Shown here piece by piece: positions 27,535-40,903 of a stretch of 64,000 nt of DNA. Location of the stretch: the NCBI RefSeq assembly GCF_025822245.1, contig NZ_JACKTL010000008.1, forward strand, positions 124,001 to 188,000. Reading direction: 5' to 3'. The stretch is from Mycolicibacterium hodleri (GTDB taxonomy: Bacteria > Actinomycetota > Actinomycetes > Mycobacteriales > Mycobacteriaceae). Numbering within the stretch: the first letter of the stretch is position 1; each line of letters begins with the position of its first letter. The notes beneath the pieces were generated by a model that did not search any database, had not been told where the DNA came from, and was given only the letters and a program-made list of their open reading frames with translations. The translations under genes and the position numbers were made by a program.

Positions 27535-28556
27535 AGTTCGATCACCACCTTGTGCGCACCTGCGTCACCACGCAACGTCTGCAGTGCCATGCCGTACTCG
27601 TCGAGGCCGAACCGATGGGTGATGAGGCCGTTGGTGCGCACCCGGGCGCCGCGCAGCGCGTCGATGGCCGCACCGAACGACGTCATCTCCGCAAACGACC
27701 CCCTGATGGTGATCTCGCGACGAAACACGTCGAAGGGGTGAAAGCGGACGAGGTCGTCGGCGCGGGTGACCCCGTAGATCAGGACCGTGCCGCCGCGGCG
27801 GGTGAGCGGCACGCAGATGTCTCCCACCACCGGTGAGCCGGTGGCCTCGACGACGGCGTCGTACCCGTCGCCGTGCGGCGAGGCCGCCAGCAGTGTGGCG
27901 ATGTTGGCGTCGGGGTCGTCGCGGGCGATGCGCACCGTCCGGTCCACCCCGAGGCCCCGTGCGGTGTCGAGCTTGAACTGGCTGGGCCCGGCCACCGTGA
28001 CCGACGACGCGCCGCCCGAGGCAATCAACTGCGCGAGCAGCAGGCCCGTCGGACCCGCGCCGAGCACCAGCGCGCTGCCGCCGGGTCGCATCTGCAGCGA
28101 CTCCAGACCGTGCATGGCGCACGACGTCGGCTCGCTGAACACCGCGGTGTCCCTGTCGAGGCCCTCGGCCGAGAAGACCAGCGTGTGGTTGGCGATCGCA
28201 TACTCGGCGAAGAAGCCGGGAAAGTTGCTGCCGAATCCCAGCATCGACTCGCACTGACCCAGCCGGCCGGCCAGGCAGTACGGGCACTGACCGCAGTAGA
28301 CGTTCGGGTTGACGGTGACCTGTTCGCCGAGACGGAACCGTGTGACGCCGTCGCCTAGTTGGTCGACGACCCCCACCACCTCGTGGCCGGGGATCAGCGG
28401 GAACACCGCACCGAACTCGCCCTCGTGGATGTGCAGATCGGTACCGCACACGCCGACCTGGTCGACCTTGATGCGCACCTGCCCCGGCGCCGCCTCGGGC
28501 GTGGGGACATCGGTCACCGACCACGTCTTGGGGCCTTCGTAGGACACGGCCTTCAT
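27531..28556 (-). CDS. Zinc-dependent medium-chain dehydrogenase (polyol/sorbitol type)
   Basis: A 341-residue alcohol dehydrogenase. The catalytic zinc ligands lie in VGVCGTDLHIHEGE and PGHEVVG; the structural zinc cysteines are in CGQCPYCLAGRLGQC; LGAGPTGLL is the Rossmann motif. The profile is that of sorbitol, arabinitol or threonine-type dehydrogenases, giving a ketose from a polyol. The ATG is supported by a GGCGGAG site seven bases upstream; a GTG 16 codons earlier is weaker. It is the first gene of the import operon, facing the LacI gene. Confidence 0.87.
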   Translation of the reverse strand: MKAVSYEGPKTWSVTDVPTPEAAPGQVRIKVDQVGVCGTDLHIHEGEFGAVFPLIPGHEVVGVVDQLGDGVTRFRLGEQVTVNPNVYCGQCPYCLAGRLGQCESMLGFGSNFPGFFAEYAIANHTLVFSAEGLDRDTAVFSEPTSCAMHGLESLQMRPGGSALVLGAGPTGLLLAQLIASGGASSVTVAGPSQFKLDTARGLGVDRTVRIARDDPDANIATLLAASPHGDGYDAVVEATGSPVVGDICVPLTRRGGTVLIYGVTRADDLVRFHPFDVFRREITIRGSFAEMTSFGAAIDALRGARVRTNGLITHRFGLDEYGMALQTLRGDAGAHKVVIEL

Positions 28557-28650
28557 CCGTCGGCTCCGCCTCTTCCCTGCGTCCGTTGCTGTTACCTGCG
28601 TCACTCTCGTGGGCGCTTCGACGCGTGACGGTACGCCACTTTGCCAGCCA

Positions 28651-28699
28651 TGTCACCGGTGTCAGAAAAACCGATCCAAATTTTCTGACATCGATGACA
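28651..28699. promoter_or_regulatory. Symmetric four-half-site operator for the LacI-type regulator
   Basis: Two TGTCA half-sites (28651, 28660) and two TGACA half-sites (28686, 28695) are placed with exact two-fold symmetry around base 28675, with 4-base gaps CCGG and TCGA. The inner pair extends to the perfect inverted repeat TGTCAGAAAA ... TTTTCTGACA. Read differently, TGTCACCGGTGTCA and TGACATCGATGACA are two LacI-type sites with a central CG, 35 bp apart. The region lies between the divergent dehydrogenase and LacI genes, so it probably controls both. Confidence 0.75.
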
Positions 28700-28731
28700 T
28701 ACTGTCCCGACCCGACGAGGGAGGACGGCCG

Positions 28732-29739
28732 ATGGCGACGATGCGCGACGTGGCGATGCGCGCTGGTGTGAGCGCGAAAACCGTTTCCCGCGTGGTGAAC
28801 AACGACCGCTATGTCTCCACCGACGTTCGCCAGCGCGTCGAGCAGGCGATCGCGGAACTGAAGTACGTGCCCAACATGCTGGCGGTGACGTTCCGCACCG
28901 GTCGCGACGCCGCGATCGGCGTGGCGGTGCCCGGCGTCGCCGACCCCTTCTTCGCGGGAATCATCAGCGCGGTCGAACGCGAGGCCAGCCGTCGTGGCGT
29001 AGCCGTCATCGTCACCAGCGTCGGCTGGGAACCCTCCCACGAGCAGCAATCCATCGAAGCGTTGCTGCACCGCCGGGTGGCCGGGATGATCATCTGCCCG
29101 GTAGGCCCCGACATGTCCTTCCTCCGGCCGTGGCAGGCGCGCGCGCCGCTGGTGTTCGTCGACCGGATGCCCGGCAAGCTCACCGCCGACGCCGTGGTGC
29201 AGGACGACGTGGGTGGCGGCCGGGAGGCAGCTGCTCACCTCGTCGCGCACGGCCACCGCACCGTGGCCTTCGTCGGCGACGACGTCGTCACCGGAATTCT
29301 GCGGCTTCGAGGATGCCGGGAGGCCTTGGCCGACGCGGGACTGCCCCACCCCGACGGCCTGGTTCACCTCGGCGAGGTCGACGCCGAGACCGTCACGGCG
29401 GCGCTGCGCCGGATCCTGTCCGCGCCCGAACCTCCGACGGCGGTGTTCTCGTCCAACGCGCGGTGCACGGTTTCGGTCGTGTCGGCGCTGCAGGCGTTGG
29501 GCCGCACCGACATTGCCGTCATCGGTTTCGGCGACTTCCCCACCGCCGCGGCGCTCCGCCCGGCCATCACGGTGATCAACCAGGACGGCGACGAGATGGG
29601 CCGCTTCGCCGTGGAGCGTCTCTTCGATCGCCTCGACGACCCCGACCGCAAGATGCGTCGGCGCACGGTGCTGCCCGTGTCGCTGGTGACGCGGACGTCG
29701 TGCGCGCTGCCGGGCGATACCGTCCACACCGGCCACTGA
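28732..29739 (+). CDS. LacI-family transcriptional regulator
   Basis: A 335-residue repressor. The N-terminal HTH and hinge helix are clear (TMRDVAMRAGVSAKTVSRVVNND, then LKYVPNMLAVTFRTG), followed by a type-1 periplasmic-binding-protein-like ligand domain. The ATG lies seven bases after GAGGGAGG; the longer upstream frame runs through the operator and is not coding. It is divergent from the polyol-type import operon and probably autoregulated through the four half-sites just upstream. Confidence 0.92.
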   Translation: MATMRDVAMRAGVSAKTVSRVVNNDRYVSTDVRQRVEQAIAELKYVPNMLAVTFRTGRDAAIGVAVPGVADPFFAGIISAVEREASRRGVAVIVTSVGWEPSHEQQSIEALLHRRVAGMIICPVGPDMSFLRPWQARAPLVFVDRMPGKLTADAVVQDDVGGGREAAAHLVAHGHRTVAFVGDDVVTGILRLRGCREALADAGLPHPDGLVHLGEVDAETVTAALRRILSAPEPPTAVFSSNARCTVSVVSALQALGRTDIAVIGFGDFPTAAALRPAITVINQDGDEMGRFAVERLFDRLDDPDRKMRRRTVLPVSLVTRTSCALPGDTVHTGH

Positions 29740-29776
29740 CCCCGCCCCCAGCTCCCAGCTCCCCCTACGAGCGGGG

Positions 29777-30640
29777 CTAGGCGAGGAGTCGCTCGATGCG
29801 ATTCACCAGTGGCCGCGCGTGTAGACGCACGTCGTCGACGACCATCGGTACCGTCGTCCAACCGCAGTCCTTCAACCGTTCGACCTTCAGGCGGTCGCGT
29901 TTCCAGATCTTCGGGTTGGCATGCCATTCCATACTGTCGTACTCCGCCACCACCATGTGTTCGGGCCACGCAAAGTCGACGCGCCACAGGTCGCCGCATT
30001 GGTCGACGATCTCGTACTGCAGTTGCGGCGTGGGCAAGCCGTGATCGATGAACACCAGCCGAGCTTCGCTCTCCATCGGCGACTCGGCGCGACAGTCGGC
30101 GTGTGGCAGCAACTCTCGTACGTGCACGATCCCCCGACGACCGGTCTGCTCTCGCGCAGCCATCTCGAGTTCGGGCGTCGTGCACGCGCCCACGTGCAGT
30201 GCTGCGTCGAGGGTCGCCAACGCCCGAGGTCGTCGCAACGAACAGGCAACCTCAACCGCCGTCCATGCCGGTGCAGTCGCGAGGCGTTCGTCCACCTTGC
30301 TCAACGCCGCTCCGACGCGCTGATGCACCATGACCCCTGCCGTGGGCCGCACTCGCACACCAGGATCGAGCACGTGCACCCGAGGACTACGTTCGGTGTC
30401 GAAGCCGTGCAAGTGCGCAGCGGTTCCGAGGCAGGCGACCATTTGCCGCCCGACCATCAGGTCCAGCGCGCGCAGTGTGCCGACGACGTCGGGAGGCGAG
30501 AGCGCGTACACGCCGTGGCACACCCTCACCAGGTCACCGGACCGCACGTGTGTTCTCAGCATCTTTCGTGACATCACGGCCTGAATCTGACCGGCGGTGA
30601 TCAAGCCGTCTGCATTGGTGACCAAGTCGTGGATGTACAC
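29777..30640 (-). CDS. AbiEi-type antitoxin-domain / DUF559 nuclease-like protein
   Basis: A 287-residue protein (GTG start). The N-terminal part (VTNADGLITAGQIQAVMSRKMLRTHVRSGDLVRVCHGVYAL) is the winged-helix AbiEi_4 antitoxin-like domain. The C-terminal part contains a DUF559/Vsr-like endonuclease fold (DFAWPEHMVVAEYDSMEWH, then WKRDRLKVERLKDCGW) with acidic and Lys residues in the PD-(D/E)XK order. Such proteins are common, usually solitary, in mycobacteria and their role is unclear. The open frame extends upstream to a codon inside the rpoC terminator, which cannot be the true start. No toxin gene is adjacent. Confidence 0.72.
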   Translation of the reverse strand: MYIHDLVTNADGLITAGQIQAVMSRKMLRTHVRSGDLVRVCHGVYALSPPDVVGTLRALDLMVGRQMVACLGTAAHLHGFDTERSPRVHVLDPGVRVRPTAGVMVHQRVGAALSKVDERLATAPAWTAVEVACSLRRPRALATLDAALHVGACTTPELEMAAREQTGRRGIVHVRELLPHADCRAESPMESEARLVFIDHGLPTPQLQYEIVDQCGDLWRVDFAWPEHMVVAEYDSMEWHANPKIWKRDRLKVERLKDCGWTTVPMVVDDVRLHARPLVNRIERLLA

Positions 30641-30709
30641 GGCATCTAGGCTGCTGACATCAAGAGCCCGGCGCCAGACCCATACGCCGATCTGTGGATA
30701 ACTCCACCT

Positions 30710-30769
30710 CGCCAACAGACACAAAAGGCCCTCAATCACATGGATTGAGGGCCCTTTGCGTCTGCTCGC
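30710..30769 (-). repeat. Imperfect-palindrome element, copy B (contains rpoC terminator)
   Basis: The minus-strand sequence aligns with the element at 15646-15706: GCGAGCAGAC, AGGGCCCTCAAT, AGGGCCTTTT and TGTCTG followed by TTGGCG are shared at nearly the same spacing, while loop bases differ. This copy holds the strong terminator hairpin that follows rpoC. Confidence 0.8.
30724..30757 (-). terminator. Intrinsic terminator after rpoC
   Basis: Arms AAAGGCCCTCAATC and GATTGAGGGCCCTTT pair with one bulged base around a 5-base loop, 25 bases beyond the rpoC stop. On the minus strand the stem is followed by TTTTGTGT, a proper U-rich tail. Confidence 0.88.
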
Positions 30770-30781
30770 GCAGAGAGGTGA

Positions 30782-33700
30782 CTAGCGGTAGTCGCTGAAT
30801 CCGTAATCGTCGAGCGGCACGGCCTGGCCGGCACCCTGACCGAAGTCGGGGCTGTAGTACTGATCCTCGTAGGACGGGATCGTGTACGCCGCGGCGCGAG
30901 CTTCCTCGGTCGGCTGCACCTGGATGTCCCGGTAGCGGGCGATACCCGTACCGGCCGGGATCAGCTTGCCGATGATCACGTTCTCCTTCAGACCGTTGAG
31001 CCGGTCGCTGCGGCAGTTGATCGCCGCATCGGTCAGCACTCGCGTGGTCTCCTGGAACGACGCCGCCGACAACCAGGAATCGGTCGCCAACGAGGCCTTC
31101 GTGATGCCCATCAGGACCGGACGCCCGGCGGCGGGCTCGAGGCCCTCTGCCACCACGCGACGGTTCGCCGACTCGAACTCGGCCCGCTCGGTCAACGAAC
31201 CGGGCAGGAATTCCGTTGCGCCCGAGTCGATCACCGTGACGCGACGCAGCATCTGCCGGACGATCACCTCGATGTGCTTGTCGTGGATCGACACACCCTG
31301 AGCGCGGTAGACCTCCTGGACCTCCTTGACGAGGTGGATCTGCACCTCGCGGGGGCCCTGGACGCGTAGCACCTCGTGCGGGTTGGCCGAGCCCTCCATC
31401 AGCTGCTGGCCCACCTCCACGTGGTCGCCGTCGGCCAGGAGACGCTCGGAGCCGTCCTCGTGCTTGAACACCTTCAGGCGCTGACGACGGGTGAGCTTGT
31501 CGTAGACGACTTCTTCACCACCGTCATCCGGGATGATCGTCATCTTGTAGAACTTCTCGCCCACTTCGATGTTGACCCGGCCGGTGACGTCCGCGATCGG
31601 AGCGGTGTTACGCGGCACGCGGGCCTCGAACAGCTCCTGCACACGAGGAAGACCACCGGTGATGTCCTCACCGACGCCGCCCTCCTGCTTGAACGTACGC
31701 ATGGTCAGCTGCGTGCCGGGCTCACCGATGGACTGCGCGGCGACGATGCCGACGGCCTCACCGATGTCGACCAGCTTGCCGGTGGCCATCGAGCGGCCGT
31801 AGCACGTGGCGCAGACGCCGGTGCCCGTCATGCAGGTCAGCACCGAACGCACCTTGACCTCGGTGATGCCGGCGGCCAGCAGTGCGTCGATCGCCGGATC
31901 GCCCAGATCGTGTCCACGCTCGACGACCACGTTGCCGTTGGCGTCGACCGCATCCACGGCCAGCGTGCGCGCATAGGTCGAGGTCTCGACGTGCGCGTCG
32001 CGGGTCAGGGTGCCGTCGGCCTCGGTGGCCGCGATCGTGGTCATGATGCCGCGCTCAGTCTGGCAATCGTGCTCGCGCACGATGACGTCCTGAGACACGT
32101 CGACCAGACGACGGGTCAGGTAACCCGAGTCCGCCGTACGAAGGGCGGTGTCGGCCAGACCCTTTCGGGCGCTGTGCGTGTTGATGAAGTACTCCAACAC
32201 GGTCAGACCCTCGCGGAAGGACGACTTGATCGGGCGCGGGATGAACTCACCCTTCGGGTTCGTCACCAGGCCCTTCATGCCGGCCAGGGTGCGCGTCTGG
32301 TTGAACGTACCGGTGGCACCCGAGTCGATCAGCTGAATGATCGAGTTCGACGCCGGGTAGTGGTCGCGCAGAGCGTTACCGACCTCTTCGGTGGCTTCCT
32401 TCCAGATCTTGACCAGGGCGTCGGTCCGCTCGATCTTCTCGAGCAGGCCGCGCTGGTACTTCTTCTCGATGGCATCCGCTTGCTGCTCGTAGCCGTCGAG
32501 GATCTGTGCCTTGTTCGGCGGCACCAGCACGTCGGCCATGGACACGGTGACACCCGAGCGCGTGGCCCAGTGGAAACCGGCGTCCTTGAGCTTGTCGACG
32601 GTCTGCGCGACGACGATCATCGGGTAGCGCTCGGCGAGATCGTTGATGATCGACGCCTGGACCTTCTTGTGCATCTGCTTGTTGACGAACGGGTACCCGC
32701 GCGGCAGCAGCTCGTTGAACAGCACCCGGCCCAAGGTGGTCTCCGCCAACCAGGCGTCGCCCATCTTCCAGCCGTCGGGGAACTGCGCGGCCTCGACGTC
32801 GGCCGGCGGACGCAGGTGCGTCAGCCGGACCTTGATCTTGGCCCGCACGCTCAGGGCGCCACGGTCGACGGCCATCTGCGCCTCGGCCGGCGAGCTGTAC
32901 ACGCCGGTCTCGACGTGGTCGGTCGACGCCGCGGTGCCCTCGCCGAGATCGCCGTCGATCTCGGTGGTCAGGAAGAACAGACCGGTCACCATGTCCAGAC
33001 GCGGCATGGCCAACGGACGACCCGACGCGGGCGACAGGATGTTGTTCGACGACAGCATCAGGATGCGTGCCTCGGCCTGCGCCTCGGCGGACAGCGGCAG
33101 GTGCACTGCCATCTGGTCACCGTCGAAGTCGGCGTTGAACGCCTCACAGACCAGCGGGTGCAGCTGAATTGCCTTGCCCTCGACCAACTGCGGTTCGAAG
33201 GCCTGGATGCCCAAGCGGTGCAGCGTTGGTGCGCGGTTCAGCAGCACGGGGTGCTCGGAGATGACCTCTTCGAGGACGTCCCACACCTGCGGGCGCTGAC
33301 GCTCGACCATGCGCTTGGCGCTCTTGATGTTCTGCGCGTGGTTCAGGTCGACCAGACGCTTCATCACGAACGGCTTGAACAGCTCGAGGGCCATCAGCTT
33401 CGGCAGACCGCACTGGTGCAGCTTGAGCTGAGGACCGACGACGATGACCGAACGGCCGGAGTAGTCGACGCGCTTGCCGAGCAGGTTCTGACGGAACCGA
33501 CCCTGCTTGCCCTTCAACAGATCCGACAGCGACTTCAGCGGACGGTTGCCCGGCCCGGTGACGGGGCGGCCACGACGTCCGTTGTCGAACAGTGCGTCGA
33601 CGGACTCCTGAAGCATGCGCTTCTCGTTGTTGACGATGATCTCGGGCGCACCGAGGTCGATCAGTCGCTTCAACCGGTTGTTGCGGTTGATCACGCGGCG

Positions 33701-34732
33701 GTACAGATCGTTCAGGTCGGAGGTGGCGAACCGGCCACCGTCGAGCTGAACCATCGGGCGCAGCTCCGGCGGGATCACCGGAACGGCGTCGAGCACCATG
33801 CCCATGGGCGAGTTGCGGTTCATCTGGAACGCCGCGACGACCTTCAGACGCTTCAGTGCGCGAAGCTTCTTCTGGCCCTTGCCGTTCTTGATGGTGTCGC
33901 GCAGGCTCTCGGCCTCGGCGTCGATGTCGAAGGTCTCGATGAGCTTCTTGATCGACTCCGCACCCATGGCGCCCTGGAAGTACTCGCCGTAGCGGTCGAT
34001 GAGCTCGCGGTAGAGCACCTCGTCGACGATGAGCTGCTTGGGAGCCAGCTTGGTGAACGTGGTCCAGACCTCGTCCAGGCGGTCCAGCTCACGCTGGGCC
34101 CGGTCGCGCAGCTGACGCATTTCGCGCTCGCCGCCGTCACGAACCTTGCGACGGACGTCGGACTTGGCGCCGTCCTTCTCGAGCTCGGCCATGTCGGCCT
34201 CGAGCTTCTGGGCCCGCTCTTCGAGATCGGTGTCGCGCTGCGCCTCGACGGCCTTCTTCTCGACGACCATTTCGGCCTCGAGCGTCGACAGGTCGTTGTG
34301 GCGCTGCTCGGTGTCCACCGCGGTGATCACGTATGCCGCGAAGTAGATGATCTTTTCGAGATCCTTCGGGGCCAGGTCGAGCAGGTAGCCGAGACGGCTG
34401 GGCACGCCCTTGAAGTACCAGATGTGGGTGACGGGTGCGGCCAGTTCGATGTGGCCCATCCGCTCACGACGCACCTTGGCGCGAGTTACCTCGACGCCGC
34501 AGCGCTCACAGACGATGCCCTTGAAGCGCACGCGCTTGTACTTGCCGCAGTAGCACTCCCAGTCGCGAGTCGGTCCGAAGATCTTCTCGCAGAACAGGCC
34601 GTCCTTCTCTGGCTTGAGCGTGCGGTAGTTGATGGTCTCCGGCTTCTTGACCTCACCGTAGGACCAATTGCGGATGTCGTCCGCAGTGGCGAGGCCAATG
34701 CGGAGTTCATCGAAGAAGTTGACGTCGAGCAC
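30782..34732 (-). CDS. rpoC: DNA-directed RNA polymerase subunit beta'
   Basis: A 1316-residue catalytic subunit of RNA polymerase. The N-terminal zinc-binding region (CYCGKYK ... CERCGVEV), the absolutely conserved [12 protein letters not shown] metal site, the trigger-loop region and the second zinc cluster ([15 protein letters not shown]) are intact. Length equals that of other mycobacterial RpoC proteins. The start is GTG. It follows rpoB after 74 bases and ends at a U-tailed terminator. Confidence 0.99.
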   Translation of the reverse strand: MLDVNFFDELRIGLATADDIRNWSYGEVKKPETINYRTLKPEKDGLFCEKIFGPTRDWECYCGKYKRVRFKGIVCERCGVEVTRAKVRRERMGHIELAAPVTHIWYFKGVPSRLGYLLDLAPKDLEKIIYFAAYVITAVDTEQRHNDLSTLEAEMVVEKKAVEAQRDTDLEERAQKLEADMAELEKDGAKSDVRRKVRDGGEREMRQLRDRAQRELDRLDEVWTTFTKLAPKQLIVDEVLYRELIDRYGEYFQGAMGAESIKKLIETFDIDAEAESLRDTIKNGKGQKKLRALKRLKVVAAFQMNRNSPMGMVLDAVPVIPPELRPMVQLDGGRFATSDLNDLYRRVINRNNRLKRLIDLGAPEIIVNNEKRMLQESVDALFDNGRRGRPVTGPGNRPLKSLSDLLKGKQGRFRQNLLGKRVDYSGRSVIVVGPQLKLHQCGLPKLMALELFKPFVMKRLVDLNHAQNIKSAKRMVERQRPQVWDVLEEVISEHPVLLNRAPTLHRLGIQAFEPQLVEGKAIQLHPLVCEAFNADFDGDQMAVHLPLSAEAQAEARILMLSSNNILSPASGRPLAMPRLDMVTGLFFLTTEIDGDLGEGTAASTDHVETGVYSSPAEAQMAVDRGALSVRAKIKVRLTHLRPPADVEAAQFPDGWKMGDAWLAETTLGRVLFNELLPRGYPFVNKQMHKKVQASIINDLAERYPMIVVAQTVDKLKDAGFHWATRSGVTVSMADVLVPPNKAQILDGYEQQADAIEKKYQRGLLEKIERTDALVKIWKEATEEVGNALRDHYPASNSIIQLIDSGATGTFNQTRTLAGMKGLVTNPKGEFIPRPIKSSFREGLTVLEYFINTHSARKGLADTALRTADSGYLTRRLVDVSQDVIVREHDCQTERGIMTTIAATEADGTLTRDAHVETSTYARTLAVDAVDANGNVVVERGHDLGDPAIDALLAAGITEVKVRSVLTCMTGTGVCATCYGRSMATGKLVDIGEAVGIVAAQSIGEPGTQLTMRTFKQEGGVGEDITGGLPRVQELFEARVPRNTAPIADVTGRVNIEVGEKFYKMTIIPDDGGEEVVYDKLTRRQRLKVFKHEDGSERLLADGDHVEVGQQLMEGSANPHEVLRVQGPREVQIHLVKEVQEVYRAQGVSIHDKHIEVIVRQMLRRVTVIDSGATEFLPGSLTERAEFESANRRVVAEGLEPAAGRPVLMGITKASLATDSWLSAASFQETTRVLTDAAINCRSDRLNGLKENVIIGKLIPAGTGIARYRDIQVQPTEEARAAAYTIPSYEDQYYSPDFGQGAGQAVPLDDYGFSDYR

Positions 34733-34806
34733 GTAACTCCCTTTCCCCTTGCGGGACTAGATGACTATCAATCAAATCGCGGGACGCGAAGCCCCCAAAA
34801 CTGCAG

Positions 34807-38307
<3,501 letters not shown>

Positions 38308-38653
38308 GATGCATCCTTCCAGCACCGGATGCGACGATCGGGTGGCCGGCCGAAGACCGGTCCCTTGCCGCGTTATCTGCGTTAGGTTCGGCTGGCATTC
38401 TCAAGCCTGAGTCTCGGCCTCGAGGCACACGACTAGTTCCCTGAGCAGGGCTCAGGCTAGGACGGTGGGACAAGAGGCGGATGAGGATGGGCAGGATGCA
38501 GCCAGCGCAACGTCCAACACTAGCGCAGAACGGCGCATTCCTCAACATCGGCATGGTGAAACAGACCAGGCGCTGGCTGGCGGCTAGATCCTTCAACCCG
38601 TGCGTACATTGCTGACCAACAGACTGGCCCGGTTTCGCCTTTCCGTCAAGAGT
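38308..38653 (-). other. rpoB upstream region and leader
   Basis: A 346-base region without a gene between the hydrolase-lipocalin stop and rpoB. It holds the sigma-70-type promoter described separately and an untranslated leader of about 200 bases. A 7-bp stem, CCTGAGC/GCTCAGG with a 3-base loop, lies in the leader at 38440-38456. Confidence 0.75.
38517..38545 (-). promoter_or_regulatory. Predicted rpoBC promoter
   Basis: On the minus strand, TTGAGG (38545-38540) and TAGTGT (38522-38517) are separated by exactly 17 bases, a good SigA-type -35/-10 pair, about 210 bases before the rpoB start. Prediction from sequence only. Confidence 0.65.
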
Positions 38654-40837
38654 TCACACGCGGATTGGGGAGGAAAGTTCACGCGCTGCCGCAGGCTGTG
38701 GAGTCACCGTTATCCATCCCTTCACGCCCTTGACCGACGCGCGGTTCAGCAACTCCTGGTACAGCTCGGCTGACACCGTCCGGGTGCGACTGAGGAGGAA
38801 CCCGGTGTTGCCGCTGGGATCGCTCACGACGGCCCAGCTGTAATCGGACGCGAGGTCGACGATCCAGTAGTTCCCCGGCGGCGTGGCCGACGCGGGCCCG
38901 AAGAAGGTCACGTTCAGCTTGTCGTTGTCGGCGCTCACCGGCAGCGCAGTCCCGAAGATGCGCGACTGCGGACCGTTGTCGAAGAAGTAGTTGCCGGAGT
39001 TCTCGACGCCGATCGACCCGTCGGCGTTGGCGGTGTACACGGCGGTGGTGTTCACCAGGCCGAGCGAGAAGAACTGCTTGACGCTGCCCACCTCGTACCA
39101 CGTGCCGAGGTAGGAGTTCACGTCGACGACCGGGGCGGGACCGAGGACGACCCCGGCCGCGGGGCCGAAGACCAGGTACTGGTCGGGGTCGCCGTAGGTG
39201 CCGTACACGCCGTTCGTCGGTCCAAGGCCGGCGTACATGTCGTTGATCCAGCCGTTGGCCAGCGTGTAGACGGCCTGGGTGTTGCCCGCCGGGGACGGCT
39301 TGATGAAGAGCTGGCTGAAGAAGTCGATGATCGGAGAGCCGCCGATGAGGGAGTCGACGTGGGAGCCGTTGGCGAGGACGACGCCGACGAACTGGCCGGG
39401 CTGCTGTGCGGCCACCAGGTCGTTGGTGGTCTGACCGTTGGCGTTCCACGCCTGCGGCGGTGCGGCGATCTGATAGATCGGAATGCCGCGGGCGTCCAGG
39501 CTCGCGAGCGCGCCGCCGAAGGTGCCGTTGGACGAGACGCCGTCGTACATCACCACGCCGAGCAGATCGTTGTCCGACGGCGCGACGGCGTCGGTATAGA
39601 AGCCACCAGCGGCCGCGGCCAGTCCCCCGCCGGCCGAGTGACCGGTCAAGATGAACTTCTCGGGCAGCACACCGTGGAAGCCGGCCGCCGCGGCGCTCGC
39701 GTTCAGCGACGTGCGGTTCGGGTCGATGAACAGGTCCGCGACGCCCTGCTGCATCGACACGCTGCTCAGCGTGCAGCCGGCACAGGTGAAGAACCCGAAC
39801 GACGGGATGTTCGGCACGACCACGATGCTGTTGGTGCGCTGGGCCAGGTCCTGGGCGAGCGCCGAGTACCAGGACTTGGAGCCCAGGAAGCCGTGCTGCA
39901 GCAGCATGACGCCCTGGGCCTGCACGGTGCCGTCAGCCTGGGTCGGGAAGTACCAGTCGGCAGCGCCGGTGTAGTTCCCGGTGCCGACCGGGATGGTCAG
40001 GTTGGAGCTGCCGACCACGACGCCGGTCACCCCGTTGACGTTCGACGAGCCGGGCACCGGCGGCGTGGCGATGCCGGTGACGTCCACGGGTACCGGTGCG
40101 ACGGGCGGCAGCAGTCCGAAGGCAGACAGCAGGCTGATGACGACCGTCGCGATCGGGCCGGGCTGGGGCCGAGGGGCGACGGGTGCAGCCAGGCTGCGGA
40201 TCGCGGATACGTCGGCGGCGACCACGGCGGCGGGCTTGCCGGCCGACGCGGGCGTGACGTCGACTGGCGGCATCGCCACGACCACCGGATCGGCCTTCTC
40301 TCCGCCGACGACTGGCTGTTCGGTGACGACGGGCGGCGTGGCCTCGACGATCGGGGTCGTCTCGACGACGGGCGACGCCTCGGCCGCGACCGGATCCTTG
40401 GGCGTTGCGTCGACCGGAGTGGACACCGCCACCGCAGCGGCCGTGACCTCTGGACTCTTCGTGTTCGTCTTCGCCGGCTTCACCTTCACGACGGGGTCGG
40501 CATCGGTGGTGATGGTGTCGTCGCGGTCCACCGTCACCGTGGACGCGCTGACCGTGCTGGTCGGCCCGTCGGCGCTCTTGGATCCCGAAACATGGTCCTT
40601 GTCAACGTCTTTGGATCCCGCCGCAGCGGACCCGGCGGCCGATTCGACGCTCTGCGCCGACGATGACGACGACCCCGATACAGACGCGGACGACGCGGAA
40701 GACGCGGAAGACGACGATCCCGTGTCACCGCCCGACGAGTCCGACTCCGCGGCGGCCACACCATGGCTCGCACCGAGCGCGATGCCCGCCCCCACGGTCA
40801 CGACCCATACCCCGCGCAACCAGCGACTCGAACTCAC
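38654..40837 (-). CDS. Secreted alpha/beta-hydrolase fused to a C-terminal lipocalin domain
   Basis: A 727-residue exported protein with four parts: a Sec signal (cleavage near GVAAA, residue 29), a Ser-rich then Pro/Val-rich low-complexity region to about residue 245, an alpha/beta-hydrolase domain at about 270-540, and a lipocalin domain at about 570-713. The hydrolase has an HGFLG oxyanion segment and the nucleophile elbow GHSAGGG with Ser401; a GSHVD histidine follows. The lipocalin shows the GTWYEVG signature at 578 and later strands resembling Blc. It probably hydrolyses an ester or lipid in the cell wall or outside, with the lipocalin holding the acyl ligand. It lies just upstream of rpoB but is separated from it by the rpoB promoter. 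The start is GTG. Confidence 0.82.
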   Translation of the reverse strand: MSSSRWLRGVWVVTVGAGIALGASHGVAAAESDSSGGDTGSSSSASSASSASVSGSSSSSAQSVESAAGSAAAGSKDVDKDHVSGSKSADGPTSTVSASTVTVDRDDTITTDADPVVKVKPAKTNTKSPEVTAAAVAVSTPVDATPKDPVAAEASPVVETTPIVEATPPVVTEQPVVGGEKADPVVVAMPPVDVTPASAGKPAAVVAADVSAIRSLAAPVAPRPQPGPIATVVISLLSAFGLLPPVAPVPVDVTGIATPPVPGSSNVNGVTGVVVGSSNLTIPVGTGNYTGAADWYFPTQADGTVQAQGVMLLQHGFLGSKSWYSALAQDLAQRTNSIVVVPNIPSFGFFTCAGCTLSSVSMQQGVADLFIDPNRTSLNASAAAAGFHGVLPEKFILTGHSAGGGLAAAAGGFYTDAVAPSDNDLLGVVMYDGVSSNGTFGGALASLDARGIPIYQIAAPPQAWNANGQTTNDLVAAQQPGQFVGVVLANGSHVDSLIGGSPIIDFFSQLFIKPSPAGNTQAVYTLANGWINDMYAGLGPTNGVYGTYGDPDQYLVFGPAAGVVLGPAPVVDVNSYLGTWYEVGSVKQFFSLGLVNTTAVYTANADGSIGVENSGNYFFDNGPQSRIFGTALPVSADNDKLNVTFFGPASATPPGNYWIVDLASDYSWAVVSDPSGNTGFLLSRTRTVSAELYQELLNRASVKGVKGWITVTPQPAAARELSSPIRV

Positions 40838-40903
40838 CGACGGAATGTAACCGGCCGCACCGACATCCGGCCCTTAAATGTCGCCGACGTCAGATTCTCG
40901 ACA

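Noticed and set aside
30641-30739. Extended N-terminus of the AbiEi/DUF559 protein
   Set aside because: It would start inside the rpoC terminator hairpin and adds residues outside the AbiEi domain.
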